Positions 44,069-51,326 of a stretch of 64,000 nucleotides of DNA are shown here, one piece after another. Numbering within the stretch: position 1 is the stretch's first letter; each line of letters opens with the position of its first letter. Position numbers and translations under genes: made by a program. The notes beneath the pieces are model-generated. The model searched no databases. It was not told where the DNA came from and saw nothing but the letters and a program-made list of their open reading frames with translations. This DNA comes from Nocardia nova. Its GTDB lineage: Bacteria; Actinomycetota; Actinomycetes; Mycobacteriales; Mycobacteriaceae. Where the stretch lies: the NCBI RefSeq assembly GCF_002933465.1, contig NZ_PSZE01000030.1, positions 1-64,000 on the forward strand. The letters are read 5' to 3'.

Positions 44069-44139
44069 CGGCTCCCAGGTCTCCGGCGTGTCGGCCGAAG
44101 ACGGGCGCCCTCAGCCGAGACGCCGCATGAACGGTCTGT

Positions 44140-44242
44140 CGTCGGCCGAAGGTCTCGCCCACCGGAAAACCGGTTCGGATGGCCGGATCCGCCCAGCGGA
44201 TCAGTATGTCGACCATGCGATTGCGGGCTACTCCCCTTCGCT
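44140..44242 (-). ncRNA. yybP-ykoY manganese riboswitch
   Basis: Reading the minus strand: GCGAAGGGGAGTAGCC (44241-44226) begins the aptamer and GGGCGAGACCTTCG ends it. P1 pairs CGAAGG (44240-44235) with CCTTCG (44152-44147). The conserved GGGGAGTAGC and GCGAGACC loops, which form the metal site in this class, are both present, as is CATACT (44208-44203) next to a perfect hairpin GATCCGC-TGG-GCGGATC (44202-44186). The class senses Mn2+ and controls exporters of just this transporter family. Expression platform: about 70 nt before the start codon; mechanism not clear from sequence. Confidence 0.88.
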
Positions 44243-44249
44243 GTCTGTC

Positions 44250-44279
44250 AGCCTACCCTTACCCCTACCCGGCTGCCAA
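44250..44279 (-). promoter_or_regulatory. Promoter of the riboswitch-transporter transcript
   Basis: On the minus strand TTGGCA (44279-44274) is separated by 18 bp from TAGGCT (44255-44250). Transcription would begin about 44243, right at the 5' end of the aptamer, which supports both calls. The remaining 140 bp to the next gene at 44421 shows nothing else. Confidence 0.65.
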
Positions 44280-44420
44280 CTCTCTGTTTCCGAAATCGCA
44301 ATGCGCGCAATAAGTTTGGCGATGCGGCCGAAAAGTTTCGGGTACCCGTCGAAGGGATTTCGCCGGGGCTGGGCACCTCGTTCGGACCGCCGTGTCACGG
44401 GTATCGAGGCGTCGTGGACC

Positions 44421-44948
44421 TCAGGCGGCGAGCAGCATGGCCAGCACCGCGGTATCGGGATCCGAGATCGGGTCCACGCCCACGCGGCTGACCATGGAGG
44501 TGACCGTGCCGTCGAGTTCGGCCTCCACCCACGCCGCCCGGTGCGCCAGCCCCAGATGCGGAATGCCCGGCAGGAGAACGCATCCCGACGCGGCGCCGAC
44601 ACATTCGGGCAGCGACGGATTCGTCTCCGAGGGCGGATGCAACATCATCAGCGCGGGCGGTACATGATCGGCGAAGCGCCCCGGCTCGATCGCTTCCTCG
44701 CCCAATACCGGCCCCTCGGCAACCACCAGTCCGACGGTGCCGGGATGCGGGTCGTCGGGCAGTTCTTCGCGCGCTCCGAAGACCGTCGTGGTGGTCAGCA
44801 GGCCGGGCAGGCTCGCCACCCGTACCGCGAGCGCCAGCAGTTGCGCCCATTCCTTGGTCGTATCGGGCCAGCGCCCGGAGATCACGAAGCCACGCAGCAG
44901 GCCGCGGGCCTGGAACGGCGTGACCCCAACCGGATTGTTCGTACGCAT
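44421..44948 (-). CDS. Hypothetical protein
   Basis: 175 residues, soluble, with no signal peptide or membrane helix. Features visible are VTPFQARGLLRGFVISGRWP, ATTTVFGAREELPDD-like loop and PALMMLHPPSETNPSLPECV. No family recognised. The start ATG at 44948 has GGGAGG six bases upstream, and codon use matches the neighbours, so it is a real gene. A 16-bp interrupted palindrome (45007-45022) stands about 60 bp before the start. It lies between sodA and the manganese-controlled transporter; a link to metal or oxidative stress is only positional. Confidence 0.75.
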   Translation of the reverse strand: MRTNNPVGVTPFQARGLLRGFVISGRWPDTTKEWAQLLALAVRVASLPGLLTTTTVFGAREELPDDPHPGTVGLVVAEGPVLGEEAIEPGRFADHVPPALMMLHPPSETNPSLPECVGAASGCVLLPGIPHLGLAHRAAWVEAELDGTVTSMVSRVGVDPISDPDTAVLAMLLAA

Positions 44949-45006
44949 CGGATGCCTCCCGAACTGTCAACGGGGGCGGCTCCGCGGTGAGCGAGCCCGT
45001 CCTCGG

Positions 45007-45022
45007 CCTATCGTGCGATAGG
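45007..45022. promoter_or_regulatory. Operator-like palindrome upstream of the hypothetical gene
   Basis: CCTATCG-TG-CGATAGG: perfect 7-bp arms around a two-base centre, 59 bp before the start codon at 44948. Its place suggests a dimeric repressor site; no known consensus is matched. Confidence 0.45.
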
Positions 45023-45113
45023 AGTACCCGAGAATGACTCGAACAATGTCTGGCACACAAGTACCAGAGAGTGCTAAATCGCAGGTAACACGGTCGAAAC
45101 ACGGCCCTCGACG

Positions 45114-45150
45114 CAACTCAGGCCATACCGGGACGGTATGGCCTGAGTTG
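45114..45150 (-). terminator. Terminator of sodA
   Basis: A perfect 16-bp stem (45114-45129 with 45135-45150) with loop GGGAC, 14 bp after the sodA stop on the minus strand. No strong U-run follows. Confidence 0.85.
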
Positions 45151-45163
45151 ACGGAGAGGCGTA

Positions 45164-45787
45164 TCAGCCGAAGATGAGGCCCTTGCCCTGAGTGACGGCC
45201 TTGGCGAAGCGCTCCTGCACGTCGGCCCAGTTGACGACGTTCCAGAACGCCTTCACATAGTCGGCCTTGACGTTCTTGTACTGCAGGTAGAAGGCGTGCT
45301 CCCACATGTCGACCTGCAGCAGCGGAATGATGCCGAGCGGCACGTTGGCCTGCTGGTCGTACAGCTGGAAGGTCAGCAGCTTCTGGCCCAGGGTGTCGTA
45401 ACCCAGCACGGCCCAGCCCGAACCCTGCAGGCCGTTGGCGGCAGCGGTGAACTGCGCGCGGAACTTGTCGAACGATCCGAACTGGTCGTCGATCGCGGCG
45501 GCCAGGTCCCCGACCGGCTTGTCGCCGCCGTTGGGGGACAGGTTCTTCCACCAGATCGAGTGGTTCACGTGACCACCGAGGTGGAAGGCCAGGTTCTTCT
45601 CGTGCAGGAAGATCGCGCCGTGGTCCTCGGCCTCGCGCGCGGCTTCCAGCTTCTCGAGCGCGGTGTTGACGCCGGCGACGTATGCGGCGTGATGCTTCGA
45701 GTGGTGAATCTCGTTGATCTGCCCGGAGATGTGAGGCTCCAAGGCGCCGTAGTCGTAATCCAGATCTGGCAGCGTGTACTCAGCCAC
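45164..45787 (-). CDS. sodA: Superoxide dismutase (Mn/Fe family)
   Basis: 207 residues; dismutates superoxide to oxygen and peroxide. Metal ligands His28, His76, Asp160 and His164 are all present, and the sequence is close to mycobacterial SodA from MAEYTLPDLD to GLIFG. Residue 145 is Gln (YDQQANVP), where M. tuberculosis Fe-SOD has His (from memory), which points to manganese use. No signal peptide, as in the mycobacterial enzyme. The start is GTG with GGAAGGG five bases upstream. The 261-bp upstream gap (45788-46048) shows no clear operator. Confidence 0.96.
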   Translation of the reverse strand: MAEYTLPDLDYDYGALEPHISGQINEIHHSKHHAAYVAGVNTALEKLEAAREAEDHGAIFLHEKNLAFHLGGHVNHSIWWKNLSPNGGDKPVGDLAAAIDDQFGSFDKFRAQFTAAANGLQGSGWAVLGYDTLGQKLLTFQLYDQQANVPLGIIPLLQVDMWEHAFYLQYKNVKADYVKAFWNVVNWADVQERFAKAVTQGKGLIFG

Positions 45788-46048
45788 GATGTCCCTTCCT
45801 CATGATGTCGGCGCGTGTACCCGGTCTTGTCGAGCACACCAACCTTCATTCGTACACCCGCTCGATGCAACCGGGTCCGGTCCACCCTAGATTCCCACGG
45901 CCCGAAATCGACTGCGCGGCCAGGATCGAGGGCGCATGCCCGAGATATGCCCCGGTTCGGAGATTTATTCACGCTGAACGCATGTCGGCGCCCATGTCGC
46001 GCGGATCGGCGATACCGGGTTCCGCCACTTCGGCGGCGCGATCCGTGC

Positions 46049-46663
46049 CTACATCGGCGGTGCGACGTCGGGCAGCATGGTGCGCGGATCGCACGAGTCG
46101 TGCGCCTTCCACCAGCGCCGCGCGCCGGCCACGAATTCGTCGAGACCGAGCAGACTTCCGTCGGCGGTCTCGATGGTGACGTCCTCGAACCAGACCCGCA
46201 CATCCAGTTCGCGGGGATCGGTTCCCTCCTGCTGGGAGAACTCCAGGACGTGGGCAGGGGTCCGATCGCTGATCGTGGTGTCGAAGCTCAGCAGCTCGCG
46301 CCACAGCGCCCAGCCGCTGTCGTCGACGTCGATGAAATCCCAGCCGTGCAGGGCGCCGCCGCCGAATCCGGCAATGGCATCCCCGAGGGTGTCGAGGGTG
46401 AGGGGGAAGATGTGCGGTTCCAGATCGTCCCAGCGCTGCTGGCGCAGGGATGCCGCGACTCGGCTGACCCCGGACAGGGTGAGCGACACCCGGCCGTCGG
46501 CGGGCTGACCGTTAACGGGGAGGGTGAGCACCTCCAAGTCGATTCGAAGTCGTGCGTCCGCAGCGTCGACCACGAGTCCGAGGCAGGTCGCCTCGGCGAG
46601 TGCGGTGTTGAGCCCGGCCGTATCCAATTCCAACGTGTCGAGTAACGCCCTGCTCGCGTCCAT
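46049..46663 (-). CDS. Hypothetical protein
   Basis: 204 residues, acidic, beta-rich in the middle, no membrane segment. It has a Trp-rich central part (ALHGWDFIDVDDSGWALWRE) and ends in FVAGARRWWKAHDSCDPRTM. I do not recognise a family. The ATG at 46663 stands six bases after TAGCCT (46675-46670), so the transcript may be leaderless. It is divergent from the rhodanese gene across a 448-bp region that contains a large hairpin and DnaA-box-like repeats. Confidence 0.75.
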   Translation of the reverse strand: MDASRALLDTLELDTAGLNTALAEATCLGLVVDAADARLRIDLEVLTLPVNGQPADGRVSLTLSGVSRVAASLRQQRWDDLEPHIFPLTLDTLGDAIAGFGGGALHGWDFIDVDDSGWALWRELLSFDTTISDRTPAHVLEFSQQEGTDPRELDVRVWFEDVTIETADGSLLGLDEFVAGARRWWKAHDSCDPRTMLPDVAPPM

Positions 46664-46842
46664 AGCGTCAGGCTACCGATTGCCCGCCGTCAAGCTCGGT
46701 ATTTCGGTTTCTCGCTAGTGTTGTCGTTTTTTTGCCGAAGGGAGGGAACCGATCGGTCAGACCGCCCGTCCAAGTATGTGTCGGGTTCTCGTAGCGGCCG
46801 GTGACACGCCGTTGACCAGCGCAGAGGCCCGCAGGCGGCGGC

Positions 46843-46886
46843 GGGGGCCGCTCCGGGACGAGGAGGGGAGTCCCGGAGCGGCCCCC
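46843..46886 (+). terminator. Orphan 17-bp hairpin, terminator-like
   Basis: GGGGGCCGCTCCGGGAC (46843-46859) pairs perfectly with its complement at 46870-46886 over a 10-base loop; GGTTCCGTTTTCC follows. No plus-strand gene precedes it, so it would end an unannotated transcript starting in the 46680-46840 region, or shield the rhodanese promoter from readthrough. Confidence 0.55.
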
Positions 46887-46942
46887 GGTTCCGTTTTCCC
46901 GAATCGGTTGATGCGAACCGACCGGTCTCGCAAGTCGCAACC

Positions 46943-46972
46943 TGTGGATGAGGTTGTGGATTATGTGGATAA
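46943..46972 (+). promoter_or_regulatory. Cluster of three DnaA-box-like 9-mers
   Basis: TGTGGATGA (46943-46951), TGTGGATTA (46955-46963) and TGTGGATAA (46964-46972), all in one orientation. The third is the exact complement of the classical box TTATCCACA; the others differ by one base. A fourth, weaker opposite match, ATATACACA (46983-46991), follows. No dnaA or dnaN is nearby. Confidence 0.6.
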
Positions 46973-47111
46973 CTGGGGTGAGATATACACAGGTCAGTTT
47001 GCCCCGGGTGTGCGGCACGATATCGACGGCTGGAACAAACCTGGAGTTCACCCAGGCGATCGACTGCCGGGTCTCCCCGCCGATCCGGGGGACATGGCAG
47101 GATCGTCAATT

Positions 47112-47495
47112 GTGACGAGCTCCGAAATCCCCTCGGTGCCGGTCCAGGATCTGCCTGCCGAATTCGACGCCGCACCGTCGGCGGGTGCCGGATCCGGCGC
47201 CGGCACCCGGTCCGCGATCCTGCTCGATGTCCGCGAGGACGACGAATGGCAGCTCGGCCACGCGCCGGCCGCGCTGCACATTCCAATGGTCGACGTGCCC
47301 GCACGCCTGGACGAACTGGACTACGACGCCGAGATCTACGTGGTCTGCCGGCACGGCGGGCGCTCGATCGAGGTCGCCAAGTATCTGGCGTACGCGGGCT
47401 TCGAGGTCTACCAGGTCGTCGGCGGCATGGTCGCCTGGCAGCAGGCCGGCCGCCCACTGAGCGCCTCGGGCGATCACCAGGCGAAAATCTACTGA
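47112..47495 (+). CDS. Rhodanese-domain protein
   Basis: 127-residue single-domain sulfurtransferase. Active-site Cys79 lies in VVCRHGGRS, with LLDVREDDEWQLGHAPAALH before it and VGGMVAWQQAGRPL at the end. Single-domain rhodaneses pass sulfane sulfur to acceptors such as cyanide or thiols. The GTG at 47112 has AGGA nine bases upstream; an ATG at 47094 in the same frame is less well placed. The upstream region carries DnaA-box-like repeats. DUF4328 follows 75 bp downstream. Confidence 0.88.
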   Translation: MTSSEIPSVPVQDLPAEFDAAPSAGAGSGAGTRSAILLDVREDDEWQLGHAPAALHIPMVDVPARLDELDYDAEIYVVCRHGGRSIEVAKYLAYAGFEVYQVVGGMVAWQQAGRPLSASGDHQAKIY

Positions 47496-47570
47496 CGAGC
47501 CGTCGAACACCACGAACGCAACCGCACACCCGATGATGAAGGTCGACTGGATGGAAGGGGGAGCAGCCCG

Positions 47571-48683
47571 GTGAGTACGGTCGTGCAACCCTGCGCCCGG
47601 TGCGGCGCCCGCTGGGCGGTGCACGGCACCCCGATGCACTGGTGCCCGCGCTGTCGCGGTGTGCTGCTGTCACCGGCGCCCGTCGACGCGCCTCCGGAAC
47701 GGCGTAACTACCGCTGGGTGGCCCGCCCACCGGGGCGGAGCCCGCGGGGCGAACGTCCGCGTCCGGCCTCGGTGATCGATCCGGCCACCCCGCGCTACAC
47801 CGAGATTCCGCGCTGGGGACTGCAGGACCGGCCACCGCACATCGCCGCCACGCCGCAGAACCGGGTCCAGGCCGTCCTGCACTGGCTGACCGAACGCGTC
47901 GCCGGTCTGCTGCCGGCCACCGTCATCCTGTTCGGACTCTCGGCGGTCGCCGAATTCGGCCGCTATCTGATTCTGCTGCGCAACCGCACCCGGCTGATCC
48001 AGCCGCTGCTGCTGTTCTTCTCCGACCTCACCGTCTACGCGACCTCGGTCGCCGCGCTGATCTGCGCGCTGGTCACCGCGGTGGGCCTGATCGGCTGGCT
48101 GGTCCGCGCGCGCCGCAGCGCCTATGCCGACAACGGCCGCCGCGATCCCCGCTCCCTGCGGGCGCTGCTGTGCGGGGGGCTCATTCCGGTGGTCAATCTG
48201 GTCTGGCCGGGCGTTTTCCTCACCGAACTGGTCCGTCAGCTGGGTGGTGATCAGCGCACGCTGCGCGCGGTGCGGGTCTGGTGGTGTGTCTGGGTTCTCA
48301 ACGGTGTGATGGTGATTGCCTCGCTGTTCTGGCGCACGGCCGATACGCTGCAGGGCCAAGCCGACGGTGTGATCTTCACGGTCTACACCGATCTGGTCGC
48401 GGTCGCGGCGGCGGTGCTGTCGCTGTGGGTGCTGCGGATGTGCGAGGGTCGTGATCTGCGCGGCCGGATCCGGATGCCCAAGCGCTGGTTGCCCGCGACG
48501 GGTCCTGCGGTGCCGGTGATCGAGCCCGTCCATCCGGTCGCGGCGGCGGAAACCGGCAAGCGGGCGGCCGGCGACCACATCGAAGTACCGAACACCGAAG
48601 CCGAGCACACCGAAGCCGAGCACACCGAAGCGGAGCACACCGAAGCGGAGCGCGTCGAACAGGAGGAGGTCATGGCCAAGTGA
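47571..48683 (+). CDS. Zinc-ribbon plus DUF4328 membrane protein
   Basis: 370 residues. An N-terminal zinc ribbon (CARCGARW ... CPRCRG, 8-29) leads to a basic Pro-rich linker and a DUF4328 membrane domain with about six helices (VAGLLPATVILFGLSAVAEF, YATSVAALICALVTAVGLIG, FTVYTDLVAVAAAVLSLWVL). A C-terminal tail holds four TEAEH/TEAER units (about 342-361) encoded by a 15-bp direct repeat. Function unknown. The stop overlaps the glycerophosphodiesterase GTG start by four bases. The mycobacterial pair of DUF4328 and glpQ (I recall Rv3843c-Rv3842c) has the same order. Confidence 0.85.
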   Translation: MSTVVQPCARCGARWAVHGTPMHWCPRCRGVLLSPAPVDAPPERRNYRWVARPPGRSPRGERPRPASVIDPATPRYTEIPRWGLQDRPPHIAATPQNRVQAVLHWLTERVAGLLPATVILFGLSAVAEFGRYLILLRNRTRLIQPLLLFFSDLTVYATSVAALICALVTAVGLIGWLVRARRSAYADNGRRDPRSLRALLCGGLIPVVNLVWPGVFLTELVRQLGGDQRTLRAVRVWWCVWVLNGVMVIASLFWRTADTLQGQADGVIFTVYTDLVAVAAAVLSLWVLRMCEGRDLRGRIRMPKRWLPATGPAVPVIEPVHPVAAAETGKRAAGDHIEVPNTEAEHTEAEHTEAEHTEAERVEQEEVMAK

Positions 48684-49447
48684 GCCAGGGCAATCGCGCA
48701 CCGTTCGTGGTCGCGCACCGGGGTGCGTCGGGGACCCGTCCCGAACACACCCTCGCGGCCTACGAGCTGGCATTGGAGGAGGGCGCCGACGGTGTCGAAT
48801 GCGATGTCCGGCTGACCCGTGACGGTCACCTGGTCTGTGTGCACGACCGCACCGTGGACCGCACCTCGTCCGGCACCGGCCTGGTCAGCGAGATGACCCT
48901 CGACGAGTTGCGTGAACTCGACTTCGGCGGTGACGGCAACCCCGCACCCGTGCTGACGCTGAGCGAGCTGATCACGCTGGTACTGGATTGGCGTAGCCGG
49001 CCGACCAAACTGTTCATCGAGACCAAACATCCGGTCCGCTACGGCGCGCTGGTGGAGAACAAGGTGCTGGCCGAATTACAGCGCTTCGGCATCGCCACAC
49101 CGGCCTCGGCCGACCATTCCCGGGCGGTCGTGATGTCGTTCGCCGCCACCGCGGTTTGGCGCATCCGCCGCGCCGCGCCGCTGCTGCCGACCGTGCTGCT
49201 CGGCGAATCCTCGCGTTACCTGGGCGGCAGCGCCGCCACGACGGTGGGTGCCACCGCGGTCGGCCCGTCGGTGAAAACCCTGCGCGAACATCCCGAATTG
49301 GTCGACAAGGCCGCGGCCGCCGGCCGCGCCACCTACTGCTGGACCGTCGACGATCCCCAGGATGTCGAATTGTGCGCGGAGCTGGGCGTCAGCTGGGTCG
49401 CGACCAACCACCCCGGCCGGACCAAAACCGTGCTGGACGGTATCTGA
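48680..49447 (+). CDS. glpQ: Glycerophosphodiester phosphodiesterase
   Basis: Hydrolyses glycerophosphodiesters to glycerol-3-phosphate and an alcohol. 255 residues with the GDPD signature: HRG at 13-15, Glu22, Glu40 and Asp42 in VECDVRLTRDG, His55 in CVHDR, later FIETKHP and a C-terminal TYCWTVDDPQDVELCAELGV. No signal peptide, so it is a cytoplasmic GlpQ1-type enzyme. It starts inside the DUF4328 stop (GTGA). A 24-bp tandem repeat follows the stop. Confidence 0.93.
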   Translation: MSQGNRAPFVVAHRGASGTRPEHTLAAYELALEEGADGVECDVRLTRDGHLVCVHDRTVDRTSSGTGLVSEMTLDELRELDFGGDGNPAPVLTLSELITLVLDWRSRPTKLFIETKHPVRYGALVENKVLAELQRFGIATPASADHSRAVVMSFAATAVWRIRRAAPLLPTVLLGESSRYLGGSAATTVGATAVGPSVKTLREHPELVDKAAAAGRATYCWTVDDPQDVELCAELGVSWVATNHPGRTKTVLDGI

Positions 49448-49485
49448 TCCACCCGGGCGGCACCGGCGGCCGACTCGATACGTCC

Positions 49486-49566
49486 CGCGCGGCGGATTCG
49501 GTGCGCCCCTGCGCGGCAGATTCGGTGCGCCCCTGCGCGGCAGATTCGGTGCGCCCCTGCGCGGCG
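49486..49566 (+). repeat. 24-bp tandem repeat between glpQ and DUF5926
   Basis: Units begin at 49503, 49527 and 49551 (GCGCCCCTGCGCGGCAGATT and on), with a partial unit before the first. The array is about 80 bp and lies between the glpQ stop and the DUF5926 promoter. Confidence 0.85.
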
Positions 49567-49597
49567 GTGGCCGCGGGAACCTGTAGGTTCTGCGTTC

Positions 49598-50524
49598 GTG
49601 GGTAAGAGCAAGCGCAACAGTCCCAAGCCCGACAGTAATCGGGCTCAGCGCCTCGCCGAACGTCGTGCGGCGCAACAGCGGGCCGCCTCGGCCGTGACGC
49701 GCCCCTTCGCCGGGCTGGCCGCCGAATGCGACCTGGTCGCACTCCGCGAGTTCGTTCCATCGGCGACCGCGACCCTGGAACTCGCCGCCGGCGTTTCCGC
49801 CGAGCGCCCGGTGACCATGGCCACCGTGCTGCCCGGCGCCGTCGCCGCCCTGGTCCGCGCCGGTGACGAGCCGACCGGTTTCGTCGGTGCCCAGGTGCAG
49901 TTCCAGTCGGAGAATCCGGCCGCCGATCTGGCCGCCGCGATTCTGTGGACGCAGGCCGCCGAACCCGGCGCCTCGCTCACCGCGGCAAGCGAGGCCGCCC
50001 AGGACGCGGTGCCCCCGCTGACCGAGGTGATCGACCCCAAGGCGTCTCTGGATCTGACCGTCCACCAGAACTTCCAGTGGTGGGTCCCGGAGGGTGTCAC
50101 GCCGGATCCGCAGGTCGCCGCGACGATCGACCAGGCCGATCAGGCGATCATGCCGTCGGACCGGCTGGCTCTCGGCGCCGAATCCGTGGGCGCGGCGTGG
50201 TGGGTCGATGCCGGGGAGAAGGCGCATCTACGCTGGGTCCGGCCCGAGGACGAGGATGCCCTGATGCTGGCCCTCGCGCGTGTACACGCCGCGGGCGGAC
50301 TGCACCTGGGCGACGGTTCCCGGTTCGCCGGCTCGTTCCGCACGCACGGCCTGCTGGTGCCGGTCTTCGATCTGGATCGCGAACGCCACCCGAGTGAATG
50401 GGTCACCCCCGCAACCGAATTCGGTGCTCGACTCGCCGACGCGTTGGCCTCCGACGCGCCGCTGACCTCGGACGAGCGGCGCTCGCGCGACGGGCTGCGC
50501 TCGCGGCAGGTCACCCTGCGTTAG
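49598..50524 (+). CDS. DUF5926 family protein
   Basis: 308 residues. A basic N-terminal tail (MGKSKRNSPKPDSNRAQRLA) is followed by a mixed alpha/beta body with AECDLVALREFVPSATATLE, VHQNFQWWVPEGVTPDPQV and SRFAGSFRTHGLLVPVFDLD. The family is confined to actinobacteria as far as I know; function unknown. The GTG start at 49598 stands eight bases after TAGGTT (49584-49589) with no Shine-Dalgarno, so the mRNA is probably leaderless. A strong hairpin separates it from the convergent ferritin. Confidence 0.86.
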   Translation: MGKSKRNSPKPDSNRAQRLAERRAAQQRAASAVTRPFAGLAAECDLVALREFVPSATATLELAAGVSAERPVTMATVLPGAVAALVRAGDEPTGFVGAQVQFQSENPAADLAAAILWTQAAEPGASLTAASEAAQDAVPPLTEVIDPKASLDLTVHQNFQWWVPEGVTPDPQVAATIDQADQAIMPSDRLALGAESVGAAWWVDAGEKAHLRWVRPEDEDALMLALARVHAAGGLHLGDGSRFAGSFRTHGLLVPVFDLDRERHPSEWVTPATEFGARLADALASDAPLTSDERRSRDGLRSRQVTLR

Positions 50525-50568
50525 CGAAACCCGCTGCGGGACAAGCTTTCCGCACCGGCTCCATACGA

Positions 50569-50608
50569 CGATGAGCTCGGCCCGCTGGACAATGGGCCGA
50601 GCTCATCG
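50569..50608. terminator. Bidirectional terminator between DUF5926 and bfrB
   Basis: A 15-bp perfect stem (50569-50583 with 50594-50608) and 10-base loop midway between two convergent stops. Weak T-runs suggest factor help. Confidence 0.8.
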
Positions 50609-50627
50609 CTTCGCTATTCGTGCGGCG

Positions 50628-51176
50628 TCAGATATTTCCGCCGGCCGCCGAGGGCGCCCCGGACGCATCGCTCGGTCCACTCATCTCGCGGGAGACGAAA
50701 TATTCGAGATCGAACAGATTCGATCCGGCCCGGTCGGCGACGGTCAGTAGTGTGGTCATCCGCGCGACCTCTTCGACCTGTTCCTTCAGGAACCACTGCA
50801 TGAACTGCTCGCCCAGGTAGTCGCCCTCCTCGCGGGCGGTGCTGGCCAGCTGGATGATCTGCTCGGTGACCGTCTTCTCCTGCCGCAGCGCCAATTGGAT
50901 CGGCTCGCGCACATTCTCGAATTGCGAAACCGCGGCGTCGACTCCGGAGAGTTCGACGCTCATATCCCGATCGAGGAAGTACCGCACGATCATCATCGCG
51001 TGATTGCGTTCCTCGATGGCCTGGGCATAGAAGTGTTTTGCCAGAACCGGCAGATCGGCGTTGTCGAACCACACCGCGATCGCGATGTACTGGTGCTCGG
51101 CATTGAATTCATGCCTGATCTGATCGTGGAGCAGGGCGTGAAATTTGCTGTGCGAGAAATCGGAGTGGCTGGACAT
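50628..51176 (-). CDS. bfrB: Ferritin, BfrB-like
   Basis: Iron-storage ferritin of 182 residues. Ferroxidase ligands Glu23 (HEF), Glu56 and His59 (EERNH) and the later Glu and LGEQ residues (DYLGEQFMQWF) are all present. It matches mycobacterial BfrB over its length, including the C-terminal SGAPSAAGG tail. The ATG at 51176 is the family start; its Shine-Dalgarno is weak. A DtxR/IdeR-type palindrome sits at 51230-51248, 54 bp upstream. It is the last of a minus-strand run starting with the DUF2470 gene. Confidence 0.94.
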   Translation of the reverse strand: MSSHSDFSHSKFHALLHDQIRHEFNAEHQYIAIAVWFDNADLPVLAKHFYAQAIEERNHAMMIVRYFLDRDMSVELSGVDAAVSQFENVREPIQLALRQEKTVTEQIIQLASTAREEGDYLGEQFMQWFLKEQVEEVARMTTLLTVADRAGSNLFDLEYFVSREMSGPSDASGAPSAAGGNI

Positions 51177-51229
51177 GGGCCCGACATTAGTGCTGGTCAA
51201 GTTCGGCTGTCATCCAAGTACACCCTTAA

Positions 51230-51248
51230 TGAGGCAAGTGTTGCCTTA
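51230..51248. promoter_or_regulatory. Weak iron-box-like palindrome upstream of bfrB
   Basis: TGAGGCAAGTGTTGCCTTA is a 19-bp near-palindrome with TGAGGCAA/TTGCCTTA arms. It matches 11 of 19 positions of the DtxR/IdeR consensus TTAGGTTAGGCTAACCTAA and has the right size and symmetry. In mycobacteria iron-loaded IdeR activates bfrB from upstream sites. Confidence 0.45.
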
Positions 51249-51326
51249 GTTGTCGGCGTCGCCCCTGCGGCGCGGCCGCATTCGGTGAATTCGTCGACTG
51301 CCTGCGATTTCGGACTTGCCCGCATT

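Larger units (their letters stand above)
46664..47111. other. 448-bp divergent intergenic region with hairpin and DnaA-box-like repeats
   Basis: Between the starts of the hypothetical gene and the rhodanese. It holds a seven-T run near 46727-46733, a 17-bp perfect hairpin (46843-46886) followed by GTTTTCC, and three DnaA-box-like 9-mers (46943-46972) in a locally AT-rich patch that runs to about 46995. An open frame through it joins the rhodanese but has no likely start or sensible composition. Confidence 0.6.

Noticed and set aside
46776..47111. Longer rhodanese start through the DnaA-box region
   Set aside because: The added residues have no homology character and the segment contains a 17-bp hairpin and AT-rich boxes; GTG at 47112 has a good Shine-Dalgarno.
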